From an uncultured Eubacteriales bacterium (GTDB taxonomy: Bacteria; Bacillota; Clostridia; Oscillospirales; Acutalibacteraceae), in NCBI GenBank assembly GCA_949293815.1, contig CASFEZ010000005.1, positions 94,540 to 158,539 on the forward strand: a stretch of DNA of 64,000 nt. Reading direction: 5' to 3'. Under the pieces are notes generated by a model that did no database searches, was not told the DNA's origin, and was given only the letters and a program-made list of their open reading frames with translations. The translations under genes were made by a program, and so were the position numbers. Within the stretch, counting starts at the first letter, position 1. Each line of letters begins with the position of its first letter. This document shows, piece after piece, positions 1-9,454 of the stretch.

Positions 1-116
1 TTTAATTTTTTTCACAAACGGGCAGCCGCGCCGAAAAAGTACGGATGAACCCCGCGCCATGGGCAACACTATTCACAGAAAAACTGCATTATAAAAATAA
101 AACGGAGGCGTTTTCC

Positions 117-995
117 ATGTTTTTCGGAACCGACCTTGCCATGGAACGGCGAGAAATCGCCGGCGATATCGAAGGGCTTACCCACAGCGAGCAAACCGTT
201 GGCGATGCGACCGTCAGCACCATTGAAGTGACAACCCCCGAAGCTGCCAAAGCACTGGGCAAGCCGGAGGGAAGCTATATTACCGTATCCGTGCCGTCCA
301 TGCGCGCGTCACGCGAGCTTTTTGACGGCAGGGTACAGGCAGTGGCGGACTGTCTTGCCCGGCTGCTGCCCCAGGACGGCGGCGTGCTGGTAGTGGGACT
401 GGGAAACCTCGCCATCACTTCAGATGCCATTGGTCCGAAATGCGCCGAAAAGGTTTTTGCCACCAGTCATATTGACAAACAGCTGGCGCAGGAGCTTGGT
501 TTTGCGCAGCTGCGCAAAGTGTCTGTCCTTGCGCCCGGCGTAGCAGGCAAAACCGGGCTGGAAGCCTCCCATGTCATTCGGAGCATCTGCGCCGACCTGC
601 ACCCGGCGGTCATTATTGCCGTAGATGCCCTGGCGGCGCGGGATTTGGCGCGTGTCGGCACAACCATTCAAATGACCGATACCGGCGTTGCACCCGGCTC
701 CGGCGTGGGCAATGCGCGAAAAGTCCTGAACCGGCAGAACCTGGGTATTCCGGTCATCGCCGTCGGCATTCCCACGGTCATTCATATCCTGCACGCAGCC
801 CTGGGGCTGTTCGGCGATGCTTTGACCGATGAAAAAGTAAACGCGGCAAAGGACGAATACCGCAATACCATTGTCACGGTGCGGGAAGCGGACACCATGG
901 TCGAACGCGCCGCCGCTCTGACCGCCATGGCAATCAACAAGGCACTTCAGCCCTCGCTTTCGCAAGAGGAGCTGACGGAATTAATCCTGGGATAA
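117..995 (+). CDS. gpr: GPR germination endopeptidase
   Basis: Spore protease that degrades the small acid-soluble DNA-binding proteins (SASPs) at germination. The protein (292 aa) opens with the family pattern FFGTDLAMERRE and contains the VVGLGN and APGVAGKTGLE blocks and the VDALAAR and TDTGVAPGSGVGN segments typical of GPR. It is somewhat shorter than Bacillus GPR. I chose the ATG at 117 because GGAGG lies nine bases upstream and homologues start there; an in-frame ATG at 45 would add 24 residues without a ribosome binding site. GPR is made as a zymogen, so the N-terminus probably includes a short pro-peptide. The gene shows that the organism sporulates or descends from a spore former. 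Confidence 0.95.
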   Translation: MFFGTDLAMERREIAGDIEGLTHSEQTVGDATVSTIEVTTPEAAKALGKPEGSYITVSVPSMRASRELFDGRVQAVADCLARLLPQDGGVLVVGLGNLAITSDAIGPKCAEKVFATSHIDKQLAQELGFAQLRKVSVLAPGVAGKTGLEASHVIRSICADLHPAVIIAVDALAARDLARVGTTIQMTDTGVAPGSGVGNARKVLNRQNLGIPVIAVGIPTVIHILHAALGLFGDALTDEKVNAAKDEYRNTIVTVREADTMVERAAALTAMAINKALQPSLSQEELTELILG

Positions 996-1005
996 GGAAA
1001 AAGCC

Positions 1006-1212
1006 ATGAACAAAAACCCGATTTTTCGTCTGATTCAAATTTTTCTGCTGCTTTCCATTCTGCTGCTGTGCATCGCGGGCGTAGCGGCAGGCGCAGTCAC
1101 CATCAGCGAACGCAGCAAGCCCAGCGCCGAGGCAGAAACACCTCTGGCTATCCCCGCGCATTCTTTTTCGTACGGTACCGCCGCTCCCGGCGGCACGGCG
1201 CCTCGCTTTTAA
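1006..1212 (+). CDS. Small single-pass membrane protein downstream of gpr
   Basis: A 68-residue protein starting 10 bases after gpr. Residues 8-32 form one strongly hydrophobic segment (signal anchor or signal peptide), followed by a short Ser/Pro/Ala-rich outer tail ending PGGTAPRF. No family recognised. In Bacillus the gene after gpr is the sporulation hydrolase spoIIP, but nothing of SpoIIP is visible here. The ribosome binding site is weak (AAGGAAAA). Its stop codon and that of the convergent gene share the four bases TTAA at 1209-1212. It is probably a co-transcribed membrane peptide; a spurious frame is possible. Confidence 0.5.
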   Translation: MNKNPIFRLIQIFLLLSILLLCIAGVAAGAVTISERSKPSAEAETPLAIPAHSFSYGTAAPGGTAPRF

Positions 1213-3011
1213 CCGGCGCCGCTATCGCCCGTTTCCGCCAAAACAAACACCGCCGCCGCACCGTCCTCTATACGCACCGGCTCATATCCCGCGCTTTGCA
1301 GCCACGCCATACGCGCGGTATTGATTTCCGGCGTAAAAGAGAACAAATCCAGCACCACCCACTCGGCGTCATAGGTCATCACGCTGCTTTGCACCGTGCC
1401 GTCCTCCTGATAGACCGGATAATCGGCAAACAGCACCTGCCGCTCAGCCAAAAACGCGGTCAGGGATGCGGAGGCTGCCACCGAGGCATCCGCCGGCACC
1501 TCCTGAAGACAGCTTTCGATTTTTGGAATGATTTCCTGCCTGTCGCGATAGGTACGCACATAATTCGCCTGGCTCAGCACAATGCTGCTAAACGAAACCA
1601 GCGACACCGCCGCGCAGAACACGGCGACGCAGGGTTTCCATTTTGCTTGCAGCGCCGGGAAATGCACGGCAAACAGATACAGCAAAAGCGCTGCGGGCGC
1701 AAAGGCGTGCTGGTAATACACCGAACCGTCGTAGCTGTTGGGGCTTAAAAAACCAATGATAAAAAACGGCAGCAGCAAAAACAGCGAAGCCTTTTTGCGG
1801 CAAAGCAGCGGCAGCGCCCCTAAAGGCAGCAGCATCAGCACCAGATATTCCGCCTTGCCCAGAGAGAACCAATGCTTCAGCAGATAGCCGGGATTCGCCA
1901 AAAGGAAAGATGCCAGCTCCGATTCCGATAGCTCACCTGTTGCCAGGAATGTAACCCCCGGCAGAAAAATTTCCGTCAGCAAGAAGCACAGTGCCGTCAG
2001 CAGCAGCGAGAGCGAGCCGCTCTTTTTTTGTTTTAAGCCGAACAGCACATACAGCGATACCGCGCCCACGCTCACAAGCCCTTCTTTGCCGACACAGAGC
2101 GATAGCGCCATGGCAATTAAATAACCGGCGGTCGTTTTGCGTTCGGCAAAATACAGCCCCCAGAGCAGCAGCGGCGCCAATAGGCTCTGCTCATGGAAAT
2201 CATAGTAAATCCCCGTCCATATGCCTGCGCTCAGCAAATACAGCAATCCGCTCAGCAAGCAGGTCGCCTCGGAGCAGGCTCGTTTTTTGCAAATCAGCAG
2301 CAGCGGCACAACACCGGATGCCAGCGCCGCCGCTTGTAAAATCAAATAGGGGGTCATGGAGCGGAAGACCATATACAGCGGCAGCAGCAAATACAAAATC
2401 GGGGACGGGTCGGTGACGAAACGGGATTTTTCATAATAATTGGCAACCGTTGTCAGTGGACCGTTCCCTTCTGCCATTTGGTAAAACATCTGGCTGTAAA
2501 CGCCCATATCATAGTTATCGCCGCCAAAACTGCGGTAGCGCAGCACCGTCTGCACGCTGAAAAACACAAACCAGACGACCGCCAGCGCCGGCACAAGGCG
2601 GCTCAGCGATACTTTGGGGCGCAGCGATATGGCATCACGCCCAAAACAGTACCACGCACCGACGCCGATAAAAATACATAAAAACAGAAAAAACCAAATC
2701 TGGTACCCGAAATAGCCAAGCAGCATAAAATACAGCGTCATGCTGCAAAACAGCAGCACCCGCTCCATTTGCAGCTGCTTATGCCCGAGAGCGAACAGAT
2801 TCAACAGCACAAAAAAGACCGCAAACACAATAAGGGCGGGCGCAAGCCCCACGCTTTTCATAAAGGACAAATCGGTAAACAGAATGTCGTCCCGCAGCAG
2901 CGCATACAACAGCAAAACCAGGCTGCCCAGCGCATACGCCGTCAATAGCCGTATGATGAGCGGCTCTGCTTTCATCTTTTTCACTTTTTGAATCCACGCG
3001 AACTTCCCCAT
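1209..3011 (-). CDS. DUF2079 polytopic membrane protein
   Basis: A 600-residue integral membrane protein with about a dozen hydrophobic segments. The stretch after the first four segments (YRSFGGDNYDMGVYSQ, then GPLTTV and FVTDPSPIL) is the characteristic DUF2079 core, a family distantly like GT-C glycosyltransferases and PMT-type mannosyltransferases. The C-terminal part (about residues 510-590) is soluble and probably external, as in GT-C proteins. It lies 21 bases after the GH2 gene, so the two are probably co-transcribed, which suggests a link to glycan handling. The substrate is unknown. Confidence 0.8.
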   Translation of the reverse strand: MGKFAWIQKVKKMKAEPLIIRLLTAYALGSLVLLLYALLRDDILFTDLSFMKSVGLAPALIVFAVFFVLLNLFALGHKQLQMERVLLFCSMTLYFMLLGYFGYQIWFFLFLCIFIGVGAWYCFGRDAISLRPKVSLSRLVPALAVVWFVFFSVQTVLRYRSFGGDNYDMGVYSQMFYQMAEGNGPLTTVANYYEKSRFVTDPSPILYLLLPLYMVFRSMTPYLILQAAALASGVVPLLLICKKRACSEATCLLSGLLYLLSAGIWTGIYYDFHEQSLLAPLLLWGLYFAERKTTAGYLIAMALSLCVGKEGLVSVGAVSLYVLFGLKQKKSGSLSLLLTALCFLLTEIFLPGVTFLATGELSESELASFLLANPGYLLKHWFSLGKAEYLVLMLLPLGALPLLCRKKASLFLLLPFFIIGFLSPNSYDGSVYYQHAFAPAALLLYLFAVHFPALQAKWKPCVAVFCAAVSLVSFSSIVLSQANYVRTYRDRQEIIPKIESCLQEVPADASVAASASLTAFLAERQVLFADYPVYQEDGTVQSSVMTYDAEWVVLDLFSFTPEINTARMAWLQSAGYEPVRIEDGAAAVFVLAETGDSGAG

Positions 3012-3032
3012 AGGATCACCGTTGTTTTATCT

Positions 3033-4739
3033 TTATTCCGTTTCGATTGCCGCCGGCTGCGTGTTGATTGCATAAAAAACAGCAGGGTCAAATTTCGGCT
3101 GACGGTCATAGGTATATAGTCCGTTCCGCTCCTGCTCCACATCAGTCAGCTGCGTATAGCAGAAGCCAAACATCCGCTTATTTTGCAAAATCGCTTCTGT
3201 CAGCCCCCGGTACCGGGCAATAAACGCCGCTTCATCCTTCGGCGCATTGCCGTATCCCCAGCCCACGCCGTCGCTCCACTGAATACCGCCGTATTCGCTG
3301 ATAAATACCGGCATACCAAAGGAATAGGGCTGCCGGTCAGAGAACCGGTCGTGCAGCGTATCCTCGGTCATCAGCTTATCATAGTTTGCCCGGAAAACCA
3401 CAGGATCCTGCTCATAATCATGCACATCAAAAATATCGGTCTGCACATGGAAATTACCGCTGACATCAATGCAGGGACGGGTATCATCCGCCGCCTTGGT
3501 GGCAAGATACACCATGCGCAGTACCTCGTCGTTCTGCTTTCTGCCGTACCGGTCCCAGGTTTCGTTAAACGGGCACCAGCCGATAATGGACGGGTGGTTG
3601 AAATCCCGCTGGATTTCCTCGAGCCATTCGGGCAGGATAGAAAACACCGCTTCGCTTCGGCTGTGATCCAGCCCCCAGTTCGGGTATTCCCCCCAAACCA
3701 GATAGCCCATCCGGTCAGCATGGTACAAAAAACGCGGCTCAAAAATCTTCTCATGCAGCCGTGCACCGTTAAAGCCGCAGGCCATGGCGCGTTCAATATC
3801 CCCCCGCAGCGCCGCATCGCTCGGGGCGGTATAAATGCCGTCCGGGTAAAAGCCCTGGTCGAGCACCAGCCGCTGGAACACCGGTTTTTCGTTAATCAAA
3901 AAGCGGAACCCATCCAGCCGCAAAGAACGCAGACCGCAATAGCTTTTTACCGTATCCTCGCCATAGGTGAACACCAAATCATATAAATTCCCCTCGCCGG
4001 GCTGCCACAGGTGCGTTTCCGAAAATGCCAGCGTCAAAAGCGCGTCGCCGCCCTCGCTTGCCACCGAGGATACGCCCACTTCTCTGCCGTGGTACCACGC
4101 CTGCGCCGTTAAAACGCCCGCGCCCCGCAGCCTGGCGCGTACCGTCAGGGAACCGGTCTTACAATCCGGATAAAATTTGAACGATTCTATCCGGGTATCC
4201 GGCACAAATTCCAGCCACACCGACTGCCAAATACCTGTCGTGCGCGTATAATCACAACCGTGGGAAAAATATTCTTCGCTCTGCTTGCCCCGGGGAATCA
4301 TCGGGTCGCGCTCATCATCCAAGGCGTTTACGCAAATCACATTCACACCGGCCTTGCAAAAGGCGGTGATATCCAGACAGAACGAAACATACCCGCCCCG
4401 GTGCGAGGCGGCAGGCTTGCCGTTGATGAATACCCTTGCCTCATAATCCACCGCGCCGAAATGCAAAAGCACCGCGCCCCGCAGCTGCGAGTCGGTCAGC
4501 TCCACCTCCCGCCGGTACCAGACAGAATACATAAAATCCGTTTCCCCTATGCCGGAAAGCGCGCTTTGGGGGCAGAACGGCACGGTGATTCTGCGCGAAT
4601 ATACCGCGTCGGGTTGTGCCAGCCCCCGCGCCTCGCCGCTTTTGCCCTGGTCAATTTCAAACTGCCATTCGCCGTTCAAACACTGCCAGTGTTCCCGCTG
4701 AAATTGCGGGTTCGGATGTTCACTTCTCGGAATATACAT
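3033..4739 (-). CDS. Glycoside hydrolase family 2 beta-glycosidase
   Basis: Retaining beta-glycosidase (beta-galactosidase, beta-glucuronidase or related specificity) of 568 aa. It has an N-terminal jelly-roll sugar-binding domain (about 1-180), an Ig-like domain (180-275) and a TIM barrel (280-560). The acid/base Glu is E393 in PFNETWD and the nucleophile is E482 in ISEYGG. There is no signal peptide, so it should act in the cytoplasm on imported oligosaccharides. A strong ribosome binding site (AGGAGGGG) precedes the ATG. The exact sugar specificity cannot be read from the sequence. Confidence 0.9.
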   Translation of the reverse strand: MYIPRSEHPNPQFQREHWQCLNGEWQFEIDQGKSGEARGLAQPDAVYSRRITVPFCPQSALSGIGETDFMYSVWYRREVELTDSQLRGAVLLHFGAVDYEARVFINGKPAASHRGGYVSFCLDITAFCKAGVNVICVNALDDERDPMIPRGKQSEEYFSHGCDYTRTTGIWQSVWLEFVPDTRIESFKFYPDCKTGSLTVRARLRGAGVLTAQAWYHGREVGVSSVASEGGDALLTLAFSETHLWQPGEGNLYDLVFTYGEDTVKSYCGLRSLRLDGFRFLINEKPVFQRLVLDQGFYPDGIYTAPSDAALRGDIERAMACGFNGARLHEKIFEPRFLYHADRMGYLVWGEYPNWGLDHSRSEAVFSILPEWLEEIQRDFNHPSIIGWCPFNETWDRYGRKQNDEVLRMVYLATKAADDTRPCIDVSGNFHVQTDIFDVHDYEQDPVVFRANYDKLMTEDTLHDRFSDRQPYSFGMPVFISEYGGIQWSDGVGWGYGNAPKDEAAFIARYRGLTEAILQNKRMFGFCYTQLTDVEQERNGLYTYDRQPKFDPAVFYAINTQPAAIETE

Positions 4740-4770
4740 GACAACCCCTCCTAGGTTTTTTTATATGTAT

Positions 4771-4799
4771 ATAGTAAAGCATGGCGGGAGTGAAGTCAA
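4771..4799 (-). promoter_or_regulatory. Promoter of the GH2-DUF2079 pair
   Basis: On the minus strand, TTGACT (4794-4799) and TACTAT (4771-4776) are separated by 17 bp, about 30 bases upstream of the GH2 start codon. This is a sigma-A-like match read by eye. Confidence 0.55.
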
Positions 4800-4868
4800 G
4801 CACTCCTTTGGGTTCCGCCGTGAAATTTCCGTGGATGTGAATTTTTCTTAAATGCTGCGGTTTTTCCC

Positions 4869-4897
4869 TTGATTTATCCAAAAAAACAGACTAAGAT
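4869..4897 (+). promoter_or_regulatory. Promoter of the zinc-ribbon membrane protein and esterase
   Basis: TTGATT (4869-4874), a 17-bp spacer and TAAGAT (4892-4897), 36 bases before the ATG at 4934. A moderate sigma-A-like match. Confidence 0.45.
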
Positions 4898-4933
4898 AGA
4901 AGAAGATTTCTGTAAACAGAACAGGTGATTATC

Positions 4934-6184
4934 ATGAACCAATGCCCCTATTGCGGCGCGGATATAGCCGATACCGACGGCATTTGCCCCCGGTGCGGCA
5001 AAAAAACATCGGAACCGTATCCTGCCGACAGCATCCCCGCCGGTGCCGAGACCGAACAGGAAAAGGACGCAGCCGCGCCGGTCGATTCGGAGGATACGGC
5101 GGCAAGCCCCGGCACGGCGTCTGCCGACAGCCTGATAAAAACCGCCGCTATTTCAGCAGACGGTTTTTCCAATCCTGCCGAACCACAGAAAAAAAGAAAA
5201 CGCCGCCGGCTGCTCATCGCCATTGGCGCTGCGGTGGTGATACTTCTTTTGATTGCCGCGCTGGCGCTGCCGGGCGGCGACTCCGGTGAACAAAATACAC
5301 CTGCGGGCGTAACCGATGAACAGCTTACCGGCTCTGACGGCACAGATACGCAGGCTGCTGCGGGCAGTACCGATGCAGCATCCGGCAGTTCCACTGACGC
5401 AAATATGCCTATGGACAGCACAGCTGCTTCCGGGAACGCAGATGCTACCGGCAGTTCGGGCGCACCGCACACCGGCGCTTCCGGCAGTGCAAACGCACAA
5501 CCCAACGGCAATTCCGGCAATCAAACCGGCAGCAACAATGCCGCAGCCAATAACAATACCGGCAGCAATAACGCTTCGGGCAGCAACACCGGCAGCGCAG
5601 CAGTCAGCAATACCACGCAAACCGCCGCCGACCCGTTCGCCGAGGTGGTCAATATCATCAACAGCGGCAGCTACGCCATGGAAGGTACCATGACCAGCGG
5701 CGCCGACAATATCCCCGTGGGCATTACCTTTTGCGGGGATATGACCCGCATGAGCACGGATATGGACGGCATGGTATTGGATATGGCCATGGCGGACGGC
5801 GTCATCTATCTCATCAACCCCAGCAACAAAACCTATATGACTTTAACCGAATCGCTGATGAACATGATGGAAATGGACGCTTCGGATTTGGACGCCAGCG
5901 AAATGCGCTGGCATCTGGCAGATGCGAGCACAGCGCAAAAAGCTACCGTGACGATCGACGGTCAGTCCGTGGACTGCTATACCATCGGAGAAGCCAACGG
6001 CTCACTGAAAATCTATATGTCCGGCTCTGAGGTTGTGCAAATCGATGTGCTCAACACCTCCGGCAATACCACCGGCGCATACAAGCTGACCTCTTTCCGT
6101 GGCAATATTACCGAAGCGGATATTCTGCCCGGCGATGATTACAGCTCCAAAAACTTTATGTCGTTCTTCATGGACCTGATGTAA
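4934..6184 (+). CDS. Zinc-ribbon membrane protein with LppX/LolA-like external domain
   Basis: A 416-residue protein in four parts. Residues 1-25 are a zinc ribbon (CPYC and CPRC). Next come an acidic linker, a transmembrane helix at about 92-113 preceded by the basic run KKRKRRRR, and a Gly/Ser/Asn/Thr-rich spacer (115-232). Residues 233-416 form a beta-rich domain. Topology should be ribbon inside, domain outside. The external domain contains DGVIYLINPSNKTY, a pattern seen in lipoprotein-carrier-like folds (LolA/LppX), and resembles the C-terminal domains of the dockerin proteins at 57.9-61.3 kb. I prefer the ATG at 4934 over the GTG at 4925 because AGGTG sits six bases before it. The function is unknown. 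Confidence 0.75.
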   Translation: MNQCPYCGADIADTDGICPRCGKKTSEPYPADSIPAGAETEQEKDAAAPVDSEDTAASPGTASADSLIKTAAISADGFSNPAEPQKKRKRRRLLIAIGAAVVILLLIAALALPGGDSGEQNTPAGVTDEQLTGSDGTDTQAAAGSTDAASGSSTDANMPMDSTAASGNADATGSSGAPHTGASGSANAQPNGNSGNQTGSNNAAANNNTGSNNASGSNTGSAAVSNTTQTAADPFAEVVNIINSGSYAMEGTMTSGADNIPVGITFCGDMTRMSTDMDGMVLDMAMADGVIYLINPSNKTYMTLTESLMNMMEMDASDLDASEMRWHLADASTAQKATVTIDGQSVDCYTIGEANGSLKIYMSGSEVVQIDVLNTSGNTTGAYKLTSFRGNITEADILPGDDYSSKNFMSFFMDLM

Positions 6185-6199
6185 AAGGAGGTCTGCCCA

Positions 6200-6955
6200 A
6201 TGGTTCTGCGCGGAAGTGTATATTCCAATACGCTGGGCATGGAAACCGGTCTTTCGGTGATTACCCCAAACGATTATGGTCAGGCAAAGCGGTACCGGGT
6301 CTGTTATGTGCTGCATGGCCTCTGCGGCGGCAATGCGGACTTTTCCAACTATACCATGCTGCCCTATTTTGCCTATGACAAGGATATACTCTTTCTCTGC
6401 CCCGAGGTGCAGCGCAGCTTTTATACCGATACCGATTACGGCATGGCGTATTTCCGCTATGTATGCCGGGAGCTGCCGCATCTGGCGAAGCTGGTTTTCA
6501 ATATCTCCGCCAGGCGGGAAGATACCGCCGTGATCGGCTGCTCCATGGGCGGCTACGGTGCGCTGAAATGCGCCCTGACCGCGCCGGAAACCTTCGGCGT
6601 CTGCGGCGCGCTCGCCCCCGGCTGCCTGTTCTTAAAAGAGTATCTGGAAGAATGCCGCCAAAAGAAAGAGATTGATTTCCCGGATTTTTACGGTATTTTC
6701 GGCAAAGACCTGACCTGTCAACCGGAAAACGACATCATCTATTTGTCGCAGCAATTGGCTGCCGACCCCAAGCGGGAAAAGCCCCGCCTGTTTATCAGCG
6801 TCGGCGAGCAGGACTGGCTGCTGGCAGACAACCGCCGGTTCGCCGATTTTCTGCGCCCCCTGCCCTTCGATATGCAATACGAGGAAATTCCGGGCGAACA
6901 CGATTTTTACGCCTTTAACGAAGGCATCAAACGGTTTATATCCTGGTGGAAATAA
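6200..6955 (+). CDS. Alpha/beta hydrolase, esterase D / EstA family
   Basis: A 251-residue cytoplasmic serine esterase of the S-formylglutathione hydrolase/tributyrin-esterase family. The nucleophile is S115 in GCSMGGYG, the oxyanion segment YVLHGLCGG is at about 36-44, and the catalytic His is in GEHDFYAF near residue 234. No signal peptide. It starts 15 bases after the zinc-ribbon gene with a perfect AAAGGAGG site, so both are probably one transcription unit. The likely role is removal of acetyl or other small acyl groups from sugars; the substrate is not deducible. Confidence 0.85.
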   Translation: MVLRGSVYSNTLGMETGLSVITPNDYGQAKRYRVCYVLHGLCGGNADFSNYTMLPYFAYDKDILFLCPEVQRSFYTDTDYGMAYFRYVCRELPHLAKLVFNISARREDTAVIGCSMGGYGALKCALTAPETFGVCGALAPGCLFLKEYLEECRQKKEIDFPDFYGIFGKDLTCQPENDIIYLSQQLAADPKREKPRLFISVGEQDWLLADNRRFADFLRPLPFDMQYEEIPGEHDFYAFNEGIKRFISWWK

Positions 6956-6990
6956 CTCATTTCCTAATAAACAGACAAACGCAAAACAAT

Positions 6991-7044
6991 AAGACAGTGT
7001 GAGATTCGACGGTACCGTTTATACCGCAAATCCCGCACTGTCTT
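6991..7044. terminator. Bidirectional terminator between the esterase and feoAB
   Basis: Nine-base outer arms AAGACAGTG (6991-6999) and CACTGTCTT (7036-7044) with an inner GATT/AATC pairing, followed by a T-rich run on the plus strand. It lies between two convergent genes. Confidence 0.75.
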
Positions 7045-7078
7045 TCTGTTTTTCAATCTATGAAGCCATGGCGCCCGT

Positions 7079-9430
7079 TTATACCGCGCCGAATACCAAC
7101 CCGGCAGTTTTCACCAAAAACGCAAAGATATACGCAATCACGCACTGACCGAGCGCGACACCAACTGCCCATTTGCCGCCCAGCTCCCGCCGCACAGCGG
7201 CAATGGCGGCCACGCAGGGGGTGTACAGCAGGCAAAATACCAACAGCGAAGCCGCGGCCATGGGTGTCAGCAGCGCAACCAGATTTTCCGTACTGCCAAA
7301 CAGCACGCCAATGGTCGCCACCACGCTTTCCTTTGCCATAAAGCCGGTGACCAGCGCGGTGGAAATCCGCCAGTCTCCAAAGCCCAGGGGCTTGAAAATC
7401 GGCGCAATCCATCCGGCAATCAGTGCCAGCATGCTGTCCTTCTGGTCTGCGACTACATTCAGCCGGAAATCAAAGGTCTGCAAGACCCATATCACAATGG
7501 TTGCCACAAAAATGACCGTAAACGCCCGCTGCAAAAAGTCCTTTGCCTTATCCCACAGAAGCCGCGCCACATTTTTGGCGCCGGGCATGCGGTAATTGGG
7601 CAGCTCCATGACAAAAGGCACCGCCTCGCCCTTAAACGCCACGCTGTGGGACAGCAGCGCGAACAGGATGCCAACCAGAATACCGCCGAAATACAGCCCA
7701 ATCATCACCAGCGCCTTATGCTCCGCAAAAAACGCATCGGTGAAAAAGCTGTATATCGGCAGCTTTGCCGAGCAGCTCATAAAGGGCGTCAGCAGTATCG
7801 TCATTTTTCGATCCCTGTCTGAGGGCAGGGTGCGGCTTGCCATCACCCCGGGCACCGTACAGCCAAAGCCAATCAGCATCGGCACAATACTGCGACCGGA
7901 AAGACCGATTTTGCGCAAAAGTTTATCCATCACAAACGCCACACGCGCCATATAGCCGCTGTCCTCCAAAAGGGACAGGAAGAAAAACAGGGTCACAATC
8001 ACCGGCAAAAAGCTCAAAACGCTGCCCACACCGCCGAAAATGCCGTCAATCACCAGCGATCGCAGTATTTCATTCACCCCGACCGCGTCCAATCCGGCGG
8101 AAACCGCCCCGGACAGCGCGTCAATCCCCATTTCCAATAGCGACGATAAAAATTCGCCAATCACATTGAAAGTCAAAAAGAACACCAGCGCCATAATGAC
8201 CACAAACGCCGGTATGGCGGTGTATTTGCCGGTTAAAATTTTATCCAGCTTCACGCTGCGGGCGTGTTCTTTGCTCTCTTTGGGTTTTATCACCGTTTCG
8301 GCAGCCACCCGCTCAATAAAGGAAAAACGCATATCGGCAATGGCGGCCGCCCGGTCAAGTCCCCGCTCGGTTTCCATCTGCTTTATTATATGCTCCAGCA
8401 TCTGTTTTTCGTTTTCATCCAGCCCCAGTTTTTCCAACACCAGCGCATCGCCCTCCGCCAGCTTGGAGGCGGCAAAACGCGGCGGAATCCCCGCCTGTTT
8501 GGCGTGGTCTTCTATCAGGCTCATAATGCCGTGCAGACAGCGGTGTACTGCGCCGCCGTGGTCATCGCTGCCGCAAAAATCCTGACGGGCAGGCCCCTCC
8601 TGGTATTTCGCCACATGAATGGCATGGCGCACCAGCTCGTCAATGCCCTCATTTTTAGCCGCGGAAATGGGCACCACCGGAATGCCCAGCAGCTCTTCCA
8701 TCTCGTTGACCAGCACCGAGCCGCCGTTTTCCCGCACCTCGTCCATCATATTCAGCGCCAGAACCATCGGAATCTGCAATTCCAGCAGCTGCATGGTCAG
8801 ATAGAGATTGCGCTCGATATTGGTCGCGTCCACAATATTGATAATCCCCTTGGGGTGTTCATCCAAAATATACTGCCGGGTGACCAGCTCTTCGCCCGAA
8901 TAAGGCGACAGGGAATAAATACCCGGCAAATCGGTCACCAGCGTGTTGGCATATCCCTTGATGGCGCCGTCTTTGCGGTCAACGGTAACACCGGGGAAAT
9001 TGCCCACATGCTGGTTCGAGCCGGTCAGCTGATTAAACAGCGTGGTTTTTCCGCAGTTTTGATTGCCTGCCAGCGCAAAGGTCAGCGCTTCATCCTCCGC
9101 CAGCGGGCGTTCCTCTGCCTTTACATGGTACTTTCCGCCCTCGCCGAGTCCCGGGTGCATAATCGGTCGTTTGATGTCCTGGGTATTTTGCGCCTGCGCC
9201 TGTGCACGCACATCACGAATGGTAATTTTGTCCGCATCTGCAAGGCGCAGCGTCAGCTCGTACCCGTGAATGCGCACCTCCATCGGGTCGCCCATGGGCG
9301 CGTATTTCACCAGCGTGATTTCCACGCCGGGAATCAGTCCCATATCCAGAAAATGCTGGCGCAGCGCCCCTTCTCCGCCAACGGAAACAATGGTGGCGCT
9401 TTTGCCGACCGGCAGTTCTTTTAATGTCAT
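7079..9430 (-). CDS. feoB: FeoA-FeoB fusion, ferrous iron transporter
   Basis: Fe(II) uptake protein of 783 aa. Residues 1-75 are a FeoA-type SH3-like domain (MTLKELPVGKSA, MGLIPGVEI, LRLADADKI). After a linker comes the FeoB G-domain with G1 GNQNCGKTTLFN at about 122-133 and the GNFPGVTVD switch region, then the helical spacer and the two Gate membrane repeats (FMSCSAKLPIY). Both genes are usually separate; here they form one frame. I chose the ATG at 9430, with AAAGGA upstream; the frame runs back to a TTG at 9463, inside the palindrome at 9455-9475. Expression is probably iron-controlled, and the DtxR-type gene at 54.3 kb is a candidate regulator. Confidence 0.95.
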   Translation of the reverse strand: MTLKELPVGKSATIVSVGGEGALRQHFLDMGLIPGVEITLVKYAPMGDPMEVRIHGYELTLRLADADKITIRDVRAQAQAQNTQDIKRPIMHPGLGEGGKYHVKAEERPLAEDEALTFALAGNQNCGKTTLFNQLTGSNQHVGNFPGVTVDRKDGAIKGYANTLVTDLPGIYSLSPYSGEELVTRQYILDEHPKGIINIVDATNIERNLYLTMQLLELQIPMVLALNMMDEVRENGGSVLVNEMEELLGIPVVPISAAKNEGIDELVRHAIHVAKYQEGPARQDFCGSDDHGGAVHRCLHGIMSLIEDHAKQAGIPPRFAASKLAEGDALVLEKLGLDENEKQMLEHIIKQMETERGLDRAAAIADMRFSFIERVAAETVIKPKESKEHARSVKLDKILTGKYTAIPAFVVIMALVFFLTFNVIGEFLSSLLEMGIDALSGAVSAGLDAVGVNEILRSLVIDGIFGGVGSVLSFLPVIVTLFFFLSLLEDSGYMARVAFVMDKLLRKIGLSGRSIVPMLIGFGCTVPGVMASRTLPSDRDRKMTILLTPFMSCSAKLPIYSFFTDAFFAEHKALVMIGLYFGGILVGILFALLSHSVAFKGEAVPFVMELPNYRMPGAKNVARLLWDKAKDFLQRAFTVIFVATIVIWVLQTFDFRLNVVADQKDSMLALIAGWIAPIFKPLGFGDWRISTALVTGFMAKESVVATIGVLFGSTENLVALLTPMAAASLLVFCLLYTPCVAAIAAVRRELGGKWAVGVALGQCVIAYIFAFLVKTAGLVFGAV

Positions 9431-9454
9431 AAACACCAGATCCTTTGCCCACAA

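Noticed and set aside
8264-9424. A 386-codon open frame opposite feoAB
   Set aside because: Antisense to FeoA and the G-domain; composition rich in His, Gln and Arg as expected for a shadow frame.
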